A stretch of 55,160 nt of DNA from CAYNNP01 sp964398215 (GCA_964398215.1 CAYNNP010000013.1:1-55160); one strand, 5' to 3'. Shown: positions 46,280 to 54,869, counted from the first letter of the stretch. Notes: generated by a model not told the origin, from the sequence alone. Made by a program: numbers and translations.

Positions 46280-46659
46280 AGCTTGATCTCTTGTATAAAC
46301 AGTTAAATTCGAGCCGCGTATTCTAGCGATCGGTTTCACAGGCGCACAGACCTAAAAACACGGCGAATAGTCTCAATTTGTGCTGCGATTCCAGTTTTCC
46401 AGCTCATCGCAGCAACATCCACTTGGACGACAGTGGAGCCCGCTAGGGTTGAAGTAACACCCCAACGCTATATCCCCTATTTTGCTCGCGGAGCTCAGGC
46501 CGCACCAGATCGACCAGCCCGAGAGTCTTACTCGGCGATCTCAGCCCGTGCGTGCTTTCTGGCATAACGCCGAAAGTCTGCACCCAGCTGCTGCTTTTGC
46601 TATTCTCTGAGACCACTTCGCTGGCATCTGCCAGTCCACTGTCGTCGGAGAAAACTTGA
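46280..46659. other. Divergent intergenic region upstream of rplU
   Basis: A 380-bp region between rplU (minus) and a Gfo/Idh/MocA gene (plus). It contains one 9-bp hairpin (46381-46414) described separately, and GGAG before the Gfo/Idh start. No additional gene was found. Confidence 0.6.
46381..46414 (-). promoter_or_regulatory. Hairpin in the rplU upstream region
   Basis: Perfect 9-bp arms TGCTGCGAT (46381-46389) and ATCGCAGCA (46406-46414) enclose a 16-nt loop, about 100 nt upstream of the rplU start codon. Leaders of ribosomal protein genes often fold to bind the encoded protein; this is a candidate for such a structure, but it has not been matched to a known L21 leader. Confidence 0.3.
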
Positions 46660-47763
46660 ATGAGCAACTCGGAATGTCGTTGGGGATTTGTAAGTACTGC
46701 CGGAATCGCGCGCAAGTGTTGGAAAGCGATTTCGCTTAGCGGCAATGGACGCGTCTCGGCCGTCGCTAGTCGCTCCACTGCCAAGGCGCAGCAGTTCATT
46801 GATGAGTGCCAAAGTGAAGTCCCGCTCGCCACACCAGCAGTCGCCGTCGGCAGCTACGAAGAACTTTTCGCACGCGATGATGTGGATGCGGTTTACATTC
46901 CACTGCCAACCGGGATCCGCAAGCAATGGGTGATCAAGGCCGCTGAAGCAGGCAAACATGTGTTGGTCGAAAAGCCCGTTGCCATCAACGCCAAAGATGC
47001 GTCCGAAATGATTGAAGCATGCGAAATGGCAGGCGTGCAATTCATGGACGGTGTGATGTTTGATCACAGCAGGCGATTGGCAGCCATTCGCGAGACTTTG
47101 GCAGCCGGTGATGTTGTTGGAAAGCTACGCCGGATCTACGCGCATTTTTCGTTTGCTGGTGACACAGAATTCCAGCGCCACAACATTCGCACCAATAGCG
47201 AACTGGAACCACAAGGTTGCCTGGGGGACTTGGGGTGGTACTGCATTCGGTTCATTCTATGGGCAGCCGATTTGCAGATGCCGACAAATGTATCCGCGCG
47301 AGTCATTTCAACTTTGCAAGGCGACGATTCCGATGGCAAAGTCCCCGGCGAGTTGTCAGCCGAACTGCAGTTTGCCGATGGACTGTCAGCAAGTTTCTAC
47401 TGTTCGTTCATTACCGAGAATCAACAGACCGCAATCGTGTCGGGCACCAAGGGTTACCTGACTGTCGAGGACTATGTGTTGCCGTTTTACGACGCGGAAG
47501 CAGTTTGGAACGAGCATCAGCACGTTTTGGAAATTGACAACTGTCGTTGGAATTTCCGCAGGCACACCAATCGCCGGGCGGTTCCCGAGTACGCTGCCGG
47601 CGAACCCAACGCCGCCGAAGTCAATATGGTTCGCACGTTTGGGCAGTCGGTTGTCGATAACAATGTCGATCCAAGCTACGCCGAACTTACACTCAAGACT
47701 CAGCGGATCTTGGACGCCTGTTTGAAAAGCGACGCGTCAGGTGGAAAACAAATTCAACCTTGA
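46660..47763 (+). CDS. Gfo/Idh/MocA family oxidoreductase
   Basis: Cytoplasmic NAD(P)-dependent dehydrogenase of 367 residues with an ATG and GGAG about 9 nt upstream. Rossmann N-terminus WGFVSTAGIARKCWKAI, followed by AVYIPLPTGIRKQWVIKAAEAGKHVLVEKPVA with the family EKP motif near residue 108. The C-terminal domain has the CLGDLGWYCIRFILWA segment, where Asp and Tyr suggest a variant of the catalytic D-x-x-x-H, as in the glucose-fructose or trans-dihydrobenzenediol dehydrogenase-like subgroup. The substrate is unknown. It is distinct from the copy at 26754-27893. Confidence 0.92.
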   Translation: MSNSECRWGFVSTAGIARKCWKAISLSGNGRVSAVASRSTAKAQQFIDECQSEVPLATPAVAVGSYEELFARDDVDAVYIPLPTGIRKQWVIKAAEAGKHVLVEKPVAINAKDASEMIEACEMAGVQFMDGVMFDHSRRLAAIRETLAAGDVVGKLRRIYAHFSFAGDTEFQRHNIRTNSELEPQGCLGDLGWYCIRFILWAADLQMPTNVSARVISTLQGDDSDGKVPGELSAELQFADGLSASFYCSFITENQQTAIVSGTKGYLTVEDYVLPFYDAEAVWNEHQHVLEIDNCRWNFRRHTNRRAVPEYAAGEPNAAEVNMVRTFGQSVVDNNVDPSYAELTLKTQRILDACLKSDASGGKQIQP

Positions 47764-47843
47764 ACCGTCTCGTGCTCGCGCACTGTCAAAATCTTCAGGA
47801 TTTCGTTGCAGACAATCGATGGTCCCACCTCAGAAAAACGATC

Positions 47844-47960
47844 ACTAGTGCTGCGTCACAGCTTAAATTTAGGATCGCACCCATAGTAGCTCGACTCTCC
47901 GAGTCGAGGATTCACGACTAAAGGCGACACCCCAACTTTTAGTTGAAACGCAGCGCTAGT
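47844..47960. mobile_element. MITE-like element bounded by 23-24-nt inverted repeats
   Basis: The left end (ACTAGTGCTGCGT, continuing to CAGCTTAAA at 47867) is the imperfect inverse of the right end (47938-47960, ending ACGCAGCGCTAGT). The 117-bp unit encodes no protein and carries an internal palindrome (47885-47908) related to the repeat at 4259-4318. The short length, terminal inverted repeats and lack of coding fit a miniature inverted-repeat element. No clear target duplication was seen. Confidence 0.5.
47885..47908. repeat. REP-like palindrome, second copy
   Basis: Contains CTCGACTC-TCC-GAGTCGAG, an 8-bp hairpin with 3-nt loop, preceded by AGTAG. It differs from the unit at 4259-4282 only by two compensating changes (G to A in one arm, C to T in the other), so pairing is preserved. 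It lies inside the MITE-like element. Confidence 0.7.
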
Positions 47961-48076
47961 TAGTAGTGGCTTGTGTTCGTAGTACCGGCCTTTCGATCAA
48001 GGCTTTCTTATCCGTGTCTATCTGTGTTCATCCGTGGTTCCTTTAATCTGCCAGTGCCCTACGCATTCATTTAGCA

Positions 48077-49225
48077 TTAAAGCTTGGTACTGGATCCCAT
48101 GTTGCCGCCCAGCATATTCATCGCAGCGTTGCTTCCAAAGAAAGATGGATGCTGGCCAACCAATTCGGATGGATTTGCCTCGAACTGATCGCGATGGATC
48201 AATGGTCGCCCAACGACATACTTTGTGTCTCGCAACACACGCTTCTTTGCGACATCGCCAAACATGTTTGACACGGGAGACTGGATTCCTAAATCAGAAG
48301 GGCTGAATCCGGTCGTCAAATCTTGAAAAGGATCTTGTCGTTGAAGATCGCTTTCAGAAAAACCCATCGTTCGCATTCGGGCTGATTGCGCGGCTACCAA
48401 GGTTTGAACCGGATTGGAATTAGATTTCAATGTGTTGAAGGTTCTGGATGCGAAACGAATTTCTTCCAACAAATCGTTGGGCGATAAAAACCCGGTGGCC
48501 ACATGAAACATCTTGCCTTCTGGAGTCAGAAAAATCGTTTGCACATTCTGGCGACCGGCGCCTCGACCACACGGCCCGGGTGGCTCCTGTGGCGAATGTG
48601 AAAAAGATTTACCGGTACTGTCCAAGCCTTGGGTGTTGGTCAACGTGCATAGAAAGTTATCGGCAAGCGCGTTTTGAACTTTAGCATCTGAGAACGACAC
48701 GGTCCTCATTCGGTGTCCCGCGCTTCACATAAATCCGGTCATGTCGCCCAACACGCGAAACCAAAGGATTGGCTTTTTCTCTATCGTCGCCACCCGTTCT
48801 GCTTGCTCGATGGGATGCCAATCGATTCCATACAACTTGGATGTGTTTTGTAATGCAGGCCGTGACGGGATAGCAAGTTTTTCTGGCGCTGCGGCCTGGG
48901 TGGCTTTCCTTTCTGAAGCGCTGCGTGGCTGAATGGGTTTGGATTTTCGCCTTGCTTGGGACACTCGGTTCAGCGTGTATCGCTGGTCCGATTTGCTGAT
49001 ATTGTCCACCGAGATTCTGATTTGCTTTTCGTTGGCCGATTCCAAGATCAGGGTTCGGTCGTGATAGCCGACTAGCGAGGCCGCGATTTGGTACTTGCCG
49101 CTGGCGTCGGTCCAATTCCGCTCTGGTTCCGCGAACCGAAGTGGGTCGTTGTCACCGGCGAATGCTGAATGACATAACGCAATGGCGACGATGAAAGTGC
49201 CACCAATTCTGGAAAAGTAACGCAT
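48077..49225 (-). CDS. Exported SHD1 - thioredoxin-like protein with in-frame TGA (candidate selenoprotein)
   Basis: A single frame of 382 codons interrupted only by TGA at 48725-48727 (codon 167). Before it: signal peptide (RIGGTFIVAIALCHSAFA), an SHD1 domain (WTDASGKYQIAASLVGYHDR) and the start of a thioredoxin-like fold (KPILWFRVLGDMTGFM). After it, in the same frame: SAGHRMRTVSFSDAKVQNAL, GPCGRGAGRQNVQTIFLTPE and GFLSPNDLLEE, the rest of the fold. Counting back from the conserved FSD, the TGA is 11 residues upstream, exactly where thioredoxin-like proteins have the first Cys of CxxC. It may be read as selenocysteine, may be a nonsense mutation, or the downstream half may restart at the ATG at 48709. 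ATG start at 49225. Confidence 0.75.
48696..48717 (-). promoter_or_regulatory. Hairpin just downstream of the in-frame TGA (possible bacterial SECIS)
   Basis: In the mRNA, GACAC (11-15 nt from the U of UGA) pairs with GUGUC (28-32), leaving a 12-nt loop CGAAUGAGGACC with GG at 23-24. An additional AGC/GCU pairing (4-6 with 43-45) could form a lower stem. Bacterial SECIS hairpins lie in this place and need G in the apical loop, but the loop begins closer to the UGA than usual and the stem is only 5 bp. Support is weak to moderate. Confidence 0.35.
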
Positions 49226-49322
49226 GAGGATTGACCCAAACTGATTGTTTTCGGGGAAGACGGCTATGAGTTGTAGCCAAATCGCCAATCGTCACAGAAA
49301 AATTGAAAACTGGCATCAATTT

Positions 49323-50942
49323 TTATGGAGTACCAAGCATCTGTTTCATCCGCGATTGAAATTCCTGCATCATCTCTGCTGGTGACAACAATTTTGGCCC
49401 CGTATTTCCGCGAACTTGAATTTGCTCGGAAATGAATGAGCCGGCGGAGGCAAGCTGCCGCTTATTCACAACTGATTCGGAAGCATCGTTGACGATGACC
49501 AAACCTGAAAAGCGTTCGCCTCGTGTGACCAATCGCATTTGCTCACGAGCACTCTCCAAGGCTGCATTTACCAACATCGTCGCATTCGTTTTAGATCTCG
49601 GTTGGGAAAGATCTAACGACTTGCCGTCGATCGTGACCTCTGACGGTTGCCGTCCGCCGAATTGAACATTCAACACCCAGTCGTATGCTTTTCCGCTGTC
49701 AGTTGGCAACCATTTTGTCCGGCCCGCAGTGAGCCGTGATTTTCGAGGCCTGCCGCGAGGTTTGATCGGCGGTTGGATCGTATCCACTTTCCCCTCGGAA
49801 ACCGTGACCAACGTATAACCTTGGTCTGGCAAGCATTGAACAGTGAACTTTGTGCCCAGATCGATGATCCGCCCGCCTGGCGCGTCGACCTCAAAGCCAA
49901 CGGCGCGTTTCGGCACTGTCGCGCTGACAACGCCGTCTGCCAAAGTAATGTGGTTGCCATCGACGACCGAAATCTTCGTCGCACCTTGCAACGTCAACTC
50001 AGTTCCTTTCTCCAGTCGCAAGCGTGCCGTTCCCGATAACAATTCAATCGGGCCCAACACGCCAGCTGCCGTTGGGTCAAAACCATCTGGCCAAACTGCA
50101 TCAGGCGATGGCAAAACGGTGGCGATCAACCTCGTGTTCGAATTCATGCTGGGAGATTCAGGTCGATCCAACACCGGTGGTTGATCGGGAACTCGTTCAG
50201 GGATTTTTTCGGGAGACTGAATGGGCGTGTTGCGATTCAAATTGTCGCCGTTGGCCAACGTATCGGTTTTGTTCTCAGGCGGACGCGCGCCGGGTTCGGT
50301 TTTTTGCGGTGAAGAATCGGCTAGGATCGGCACAAGGTTTTGATCGATCACCTGTGGAGCATCCGATTCACCGATTGGTAGGTTGCTAGTCGGCGGAATT
50401 GGTTTTGGATTGCTCTTTGGTACGCTTGCATTGTCAGCGATCGCGTTTTCTGTTTTTCCATCACCGCTTGAAATCCAAACGGTCAAGCCGACCACAGCCA
50501 GAAGGCTTGCAGCCACCGCCAACGTGACCCATTTTGGTAACCCGGTTCGCTTCGCGGCGCGTTCTTGATGATCGGAAACATGCACTGGATTCGCTTTCGT
50601 GACGGATTCAACCATCGGTGGCGGTTGAACGACTCGAGGCGGCGGAGCCACGCGTGCCGGTGTTGTGGATTCGGTCGAGTCGATGATTGAATTTGGTGGC
50701 AGTCGCTGAAGTACACGGTCAAGGAATTCGGCGGTTTGATCTTCGCTGATCTCTTTGGCGGATCGAATGCCTTGTATCGCTCGCAAACCATCATCGACCG
50801 CTAAATCCTTGTGCATCCACTGAACTTCATGTGCATCGGCATCGCGCAAGAACGTCGCCAGCTCATCGGCTTCTGCGCTGGAAAGCGCAGTGCCGCTGAC
50901 AAGGCGTGTCCAAAGTTCTTGCAATTCGTTTGACGGTGGCAT
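49323..50942 (-). CDS. FecR-like membrane protein (anti-sigma partner)
   Basis: Protein of 539 residues. Cytoplasmic N-terminus (about 1-135) with a short helical, anti-sigma-like region (LQELWTRLVSGTALSSAEADEL); one membrane helix (WVTLAVAASLLAVVGLTVWI, about 138-157); a long Pro/Asn-rich linker (about 160-270); and a FecR-type domain (about 285-410: GPIELLSGTARLRLEKGTEL, GRIIDLGTKFTVQC, TLVTVSEGKVDTI). The tail carries a carbohydrate-binding-like stretch. It lies 6 nt after the ECF sigma factor gene, so it should control that sigma factor in response to an envelope signal. The following gene on the same strand is the SHD1-thioredoxin-like protein. ATG start. Confidence 0.9.
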   Translation of the reverse strand: MPPSNELQELWTRLVSGTALSSAEADELATFLRDADAHEVQWMHKDLAVDDGLRAIQGIRSAKEISEDQTAEFLDRVLQRLPPNSIIDSTESTTPARVAPPPRVVQPPPMVESVTKANPVHVSDHQERAAKRTGLPKWVTLAVAASLLAVVGLTVWISSGDGKTENAIADNASVPKSNPKPIPPTSNLPIGESDAPQVIDQNLVPILADSSPQKTEPGARPPENKTDTLANGDNLNRNTPIQSPEKIPERVPDQPPVLDRPESPSMNSNTRLIATVLPSPDAVWPDGFDPTAAGVLGPIELLSGTARLRLEKGTELTLQGATKISVVDGNHITLADGVVSATVPKRAVGFEVDAPGGRIIDLGTKFTVQCLPDQGYTLVTVSEGKVDTIQPPIKPRGRPRKSRLTAGRTKWLPTDSGKAYDWVLNVQFGGRQPSEVTIDGKSLDLSQPRSKTNATMLVNAALESAREQMRLVTRGERFSGLVIVNDASESVVNKRQLASAGSFISEQIQVRGNTGPKLLSPAEMMQEFQSRMKQMLGTP

Positions 50943-50948
50943 CTTAGA

Positions 50949-51557
50949 TCAATCGTTACGTTTGAATGAGGTCGTGGACGTATGCAACTGTTGTTGGATA
51001 CAGTCGTAAAGTGCGTGGCGCAACCGCAGGAATAACATTCGCATTCCGCTACCACTGCGTCCAACATCAACTGCGATCGACTGTGCACTTTCGTTATCGT
51101 GATAATGTCGATTCAACCAACTGCGTTGTTCCGCCGGCAACTTATCCAAACATGTGCGAAGTGCGTCGATTTGTTCTTGTCTCTGACTCTGTTTTATTTG
51201 CTCCAAGTATTCAGCTCGCAGCGACAACAAAATCTCATTTCCAGCAGCCTCTTCGCGTTTTCGTTGTGTGGCGATCTGCCGAAGCGCTGAGATGGATTTG
51301 TTTCGTGCGATTCCGATCAACCAGGTTGAAAATTTGCTTTGTTCATTGAACCGATCCAATGACTGATAGGCGGCCAAAAAAACGTCTTGCGCGACGTCGT
51401 CAGCCACATCACGGTCATGCACGATTCCACTGACATATCCCATCACAACGCGGTGAAAACGATTTACCAATCCAGCAAATGCGCCCTGATCACCGCTGCG
51501 CGCAAGACGCACCAGTTCTTCGGTCGAAGTCTCTAGAGGGGTCAGACGCGAATCCAT
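50949..51557 (-). CDS. ECF-type RNA polymerase sigma factor
   Basis: Protein of 202 residues with the two sigma-70 regions of the ECF group: region 2 (about 30-95, FHRVVMGYVSGIVHDRDVADDVAQDVFLA, then STWLIGIARNKSISALR) and region 4 (about 130-180, LDKLPAEQRSWLNRHYHDNESAQ). The helix-turn-helix part of region 4 reads SIAVDVGRSGSGMRMLFLRLR, fairly typical. The start is the ATG at 51557. It forms a two-gene operon with the FecR-like gene (6-nt gap). The likely targets include the operon itself, but no repeated promoter pair was identified. Confidence 0.93.
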   Translation of the reverse strand: MDSRLTPLETSTEELVRLARSGDQGAFAGLVNRFHRVVMGYVSGIVHDRDVADDVAQDVFLAAYQSLDRFNEQSKFSTWLIGIARNKSISALRQIATQRKREEAAGNEILLSLRAEYLEQIKQSQRQEQIDALRTCLDKLPAEQRSWLNRHYHDNESAQSIAVDVGRSGSGMRMLFLRLRHALYDCIQQQLHTSTTSFKRND

Positions 51558-51677
51558 GAATCTCGGTGGGAACAGAACTAAGTCGTGAGAATTGCCTCAA
51601 GCGTCGCAACTATCTTAGAAGAATTACGAAAAAGATCGCGATCAGCCCGGCAAATGGCAGTTTTGCAATCGCCTTCG

Positions 51678-51694
51678 CGTGATTTTACATCACG
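51678..51694. terminator. Short hairpin between the propeller gene and the sigma-factor gene
   Basis: CGTGAT (51678-51683) and ATCACG (51689-51694) form a 6-bp stem with loop TTTAC. It lies 50-60 nt past the stop of the propeller-cytochrome gene on the minus strand, the usual place for a terminator. No T run follows, so this is weak; it could equally be an operator in the upstream region of the sigma-factor gene. Confidence 0.25.
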
Positions 51695-51740
51695 AAAGAC
51701 GGTGTTTTCAAAGCCGCACAAGGCAACGATTGAGTGGTCG

Positions 51741-54710
51741 TTACTTGGGCGCCGAAAGACGGTTGCCGGGGATGGGACGTTCGTGTTTTCCACTTGGAAG
51801 GGTCCAGCCAACTGCCAAATTATCGTCAACACGGCCTTCGACATGAATCGTTTCGATGTAGTACCGCTTGCCTTTTTGAAGTCTCACTGGTTTCGATTTC
51901 TGCTCAGGGTACTGGTCCCAATTGCGCGTCGGTGTCCATTGAGTTTGCCTGAGGATGCGTTTCTTTTTACTTGGGTCGTCGCTTGAGCTGATCCACACTT
52001 CGGCAAAGTCGTCTGCGGCCACCCAAAACGTGTAGTCACCCGATTCGGGCGGATGCACGTAACCGCGGATCCGTGACCCATAGTTATCTTTCCAATTGCT
52101 GGGACCTTCAAAGGCACTTAGCAAATGCGTCTCGGCCGGTTTGGCTGGAAAGTCGGGATGGGATTTCAGAGTTTGTAAACCATCGGACTTTAGACCGTGC
52201 CAACTTTCATGAACGATCGCACCAGTTGCCCGGCCAGCCCGTTTTGCATCCGCGTCTTCACTGCACAAGAACGCGACCAAGTCCTGCAGTTTTTCGGTGC
52301 CAAGTTTTTCAAACCCCGTTGGCATCAGCGATACGCTACTCGCACGGATATCGTCGACTTCGGAACGGCGAACCGTGTGCGTCTTGGCTGCCTGATCCAG
52401 CAACAAAATTTCGTCGTCGTCAGCCGATTGAAAAAGACCGGTCAGGACTTTGCCGTCTGCCATTAACAGCGAATAACTGACGTAGTCCGGATTGATCGCC
52501 GCGTTAGGCTGGACGATGTCTCGAAGCACTGCTTCCGGCGACCGATGAACACTGACGCTAAGATCCGCCGCGCCTTTGCCACCTTTGCCGTTGTAAGTGT
52601 GGCAGGCCGCGCAATTTGCTTCTTTGCCAAAGAAGATCTCACGCCCGCGTGCGGAATCGCCCGGCAGTTTTCGGTTCGTTGCCAACAATGGCGTTTGGTT
52701 GTACTCGGACGATCTTGTGCGAGGCGCCCACGGAACGAATAAATGATTCAGCCGCAGCGGGCGTTCATGGGGATCAAAATCAGCATGATAAGATCCGTCC
52801 AGTACAAAGTCGCCACCGGTTTGAACAGTAATCAACAACGGTTGCACTTCACTAGCCAGTACCTCTTGGCGTCCGCCGCGCGGAGCGGTTTCTTGACGCG
52901 GTGAATTTGCTCGCACTGACAGCTTTGCGACATGCCGGTTTCCTTGTTGCATTGCTGTCGCAGATTCGGTTCCGCAAGTCATTTTGAATTTCCCCGAACA
53001 CTGCAACTCCAAGTGCACGTCGTTGCCGGGCAGCAGTAACTGTGACTTGAGCGTCAGTTGCCCCGGAAGTTTCAACAAGTCGAGCAATCGTTCGTGCTGT
53101 GCGGATCCTGCCATCATCGCACGAACAACGTTGGTGTCGAAATGCGGAAGCCAGCCGGTCCATTCCGCTTGATCCTTGCCCACTGGTGTCCACTGCGCAT
53201 GCACTCCGCCCAAGTCATAGGACATTTCAACATGTGTATCCGAATCCGAACTGTCCAGCGTCACTGCATAACGAGTGCGACTGGGATGCGGCGCGGTGTT
53301 GAACGTGATCGTTCGGCGGTCAGCAGAAAGCCGCCCGCGGCCTACTTTCAGCGCCCGACGTCGCGCCGCCTTAGCAGCTTTGACGACCTCGTATCCGGGA
53401 TAAATCCATTCGTGGCGATCACCTTCCCAGACGAAATCACCATATTCGATTGCCGCTTGCAGATTCACGTCTTGTGTTTGCGGGATTGCATCGACGGGGC
53501 GATCAAACGCGACTTTTACTTCCACAGGATTGGCAGGCCATACTGCGACTGGCTGCGGCACCGATGAATCAAATTTGATTTTGTACAAGTGTCCTTTGGC
53601 GGCAGGCCCTGCACCCCAATCGGGACTTCCACTGTGGCACGTCAGTAACAAGTCACCAGCGGGCGAAATCGCGACGTCGGTAGGTAGCGATTCGAATGCA
53701 AGAAACTGAACTTGTTTGCCCACGTAACCTGATCGAGTCTTGGCCAGCGGCACTCGCCACAATTTGCCGCGCGAAAAACCAGTCACGATCGCATTATCTT
53801 GCCAGAATGCAGGGCCAAACGGTTTGCGATGGCTGCGCGGTTCGTTAAAGCGGAATCCGCAAGTCGATTGATGCTGCGGTGAAAACCCGACGATCTCTGG
53901 TTCGTCAATCGATTCCGGCAAGTACTTCGCATGACGAAACGGAAACCCATAGTGCCGACCCGAAATGATATGCAGCAATTCGTCTCGCGGGTTGCCACCG
54001 GGAAACCACGTATCGCCTTCCTGATCGGTAGCAAACAAATCACCATGTCGGTTGAACTCGAGGCCGACAACGAATCGCAGTCCGGTCGCCAAGAGATCTC
54101 GGCGTTTGCGATCCGGCGACACTTTCAGGATCGCGCCTCGTTCACTGGTCGGATCGTACTGGGACTTTCCCTGCTTGTCTAACAACCAAGCCTTGTTGTA
54201 CGACATGCATCCGAGACTAAAGTACAGGTTGCCGTCGGGATCGATTGCGATTCCTGCTGCATCGTTGCGTGTGTCGCCGTTGTATTTTTCTTTTACCCAA
54301 CCCGACGCGACCGTTTCACTCTTGTCGGCCTTGCCATCACCATCAGTGTCCTTCAACAAAGCGATCTTGCCTCGCGCTGCAACGTACACGCCATCTTCGT
54401 TTGCAAGGATTCCGACTGGGGTCAGTAGATCACCAGCCTTGTCCCAAAAAACACTGGAAGTATCTTCGACACCATCGCCGTTGGTATCCGTCAGCACATG
54501 AATGCGGCCGTTGTAGGCTGCCGCATAAGCCTTGCCATCAGGTCCGTAGGCAAGACTATCGATGTTGGTCAGGTCAACCTTCAAGCGAGTGACCGACAGT
54601 CCTGGAGCAAGCGTCTTGAAACGTGGGTCTTTGGCGATTGCTGAAGACGAGATGCCCAATCCCAAAATGGCCAACACGGTGAGCTGAAAACGAAAGAGAC
54701 AACCGTTCAT
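51741..54710 (-). CDS. PVC-type propeller / membrane-bound dehydrogenase-like protein with haem and PA14 domains
   Basis: Exported protein of 989 residues from the ATG at 54710, which gives a clean signal peptide (LTVLAILGLGISSSAIA); an upstream ATG at 54749 is possible. Residues about 25-380 form a sugar-dehydrogenase-like beta-propeller with two Ca-binding-type loops (DTNGDGVED, DTDGDGKAD). A central beta-rich part follows, then the Pirellula/Verrucomicrobium-type haem domain (CAACHTYNGKGGKG at about 698, DIVQPNAAINPDYVSY) and a C-terminal PA14 domain (about 870-989, SGDYTFWVAADDFAEVWIS). The family probably oxidises sugars, passing electrons to haem, but this is not shown. Single gene. Confidence 0.92.
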   Translation of the reverse strand: MNGCLFRFQLTVLAILGLGISSSAIAKDPRFKTLAPGLSVTRLKVDLTNIDSLAYGPDGKAYAAAYNGRIHVLTDTNGDGVEDTSSVFWDKAGDLLTPVGILANEDGVYVAARGKIALLKDTDGDGKADKSETVASGWVKEKYNGDTRNDAAGIAIDPDGNLYFSLGCMSYNKAWLLDKQGKSQYDPTSERGAILKVSPDRKRRDLLATGLRFVVGLEFNRHGDLFATDQEGDTWFPGGNPRDELLHIISGRHYGFPFRHAKYLPESIDEPEIVGFSPQHQSTCGFRFNEPRSHRKPFGPAFWQDNAIVTGFSRGKLWRVPLAKTRSGYVGKQVQFLAFESLPTDVAISPAGDLLLTCHSGSPDWGAGPAAKGHLYKIKFDSSVPQPVAVWPANPVEVKVAFDRPVDAIPQTQDVNLQAAIEYGDFVWEGDRHEWIYPGYEVVKAAKAARRRALKVGRGRLSADRRTITFNTAPHPSRTRYAVTLDSSDSDTHVEMSYDLGGVHAQWTPVGKDQAEWTGWLPHFDTNVVRAMMAGSAQHERLLDLLKLPGQLTLKSQLLLPGNDVHLELQCSGKFKMTCGTESATAMQQGNRHVAKLSVRANSPRQETAPRGGRQEVLASEVQPLLITVQTGGDFVLDGSYHADFDPHERPLRLNHLFVPWAPRTRSSEYNQTPLLATNRKLPGDSARGREIFFGKEANCAACHTYNGKGGKGAADLSVSVHRSPEAVLRDIVQPNAAINPDYVSYSLLMADGKVLTGLFQSADDDEILLLDQAAKTHTVRRSEVDDIRASSVSLMPTGFEKLGTEKLQDLVAFLCSEDADAKRAGRATGAIVHESWHGLKSDGLQTLKSHPDFPAKPAETHLLSAFEGPSNWKDNYGSRIRGYVHPPESGDYTFWVAADDFAEVWISSSDDPSKKKRILRQTQWTPTRNWDQYPEQKSKPVRLQKGKRYYIETIHVEGRVDDNLAVGWTLPSGKHERPIPGNRLSAPK

Positions 54711-54869
54711 GAGTAACCCGACTTGGAGATTCCAGGCACGAGGTCCCATTGCACAATGAGAAACCTTGCTTGGCGTGTCGCCTATCTTAATGGGTCGCTA
54801 CGACGAAATGTTCTGCTAGCCCAGCGAGCAATGTGCCGGCCGAAATTCTTGGCGAGTTGTTGATTTGCT

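Larger units (their letters stand above)
47764..48076. other. Convergent intergenic region with MITE-like element
   Basis: A 313-bp region between the stops of the Gfo/Idh gene (plus) and the SHD1-thioredoxin-like gene (minus). It is occupied by an inverted-repeat-bounded element (47844-47960), a palindrome inside that element, and a low-complexity phrase near 48008-48040 (CCGTGTCTATCTGTGTTCAT). No gene is present. Confidence 0.65.

Noticed and set aside
46443..46832. Minus-strand open frame of 129 codons upstream of rplU
   Set aside because: It overlaps the start of the Gfo/Idh gene at 46660 on the other strand and has no recognisable domain or ribosome binding site.
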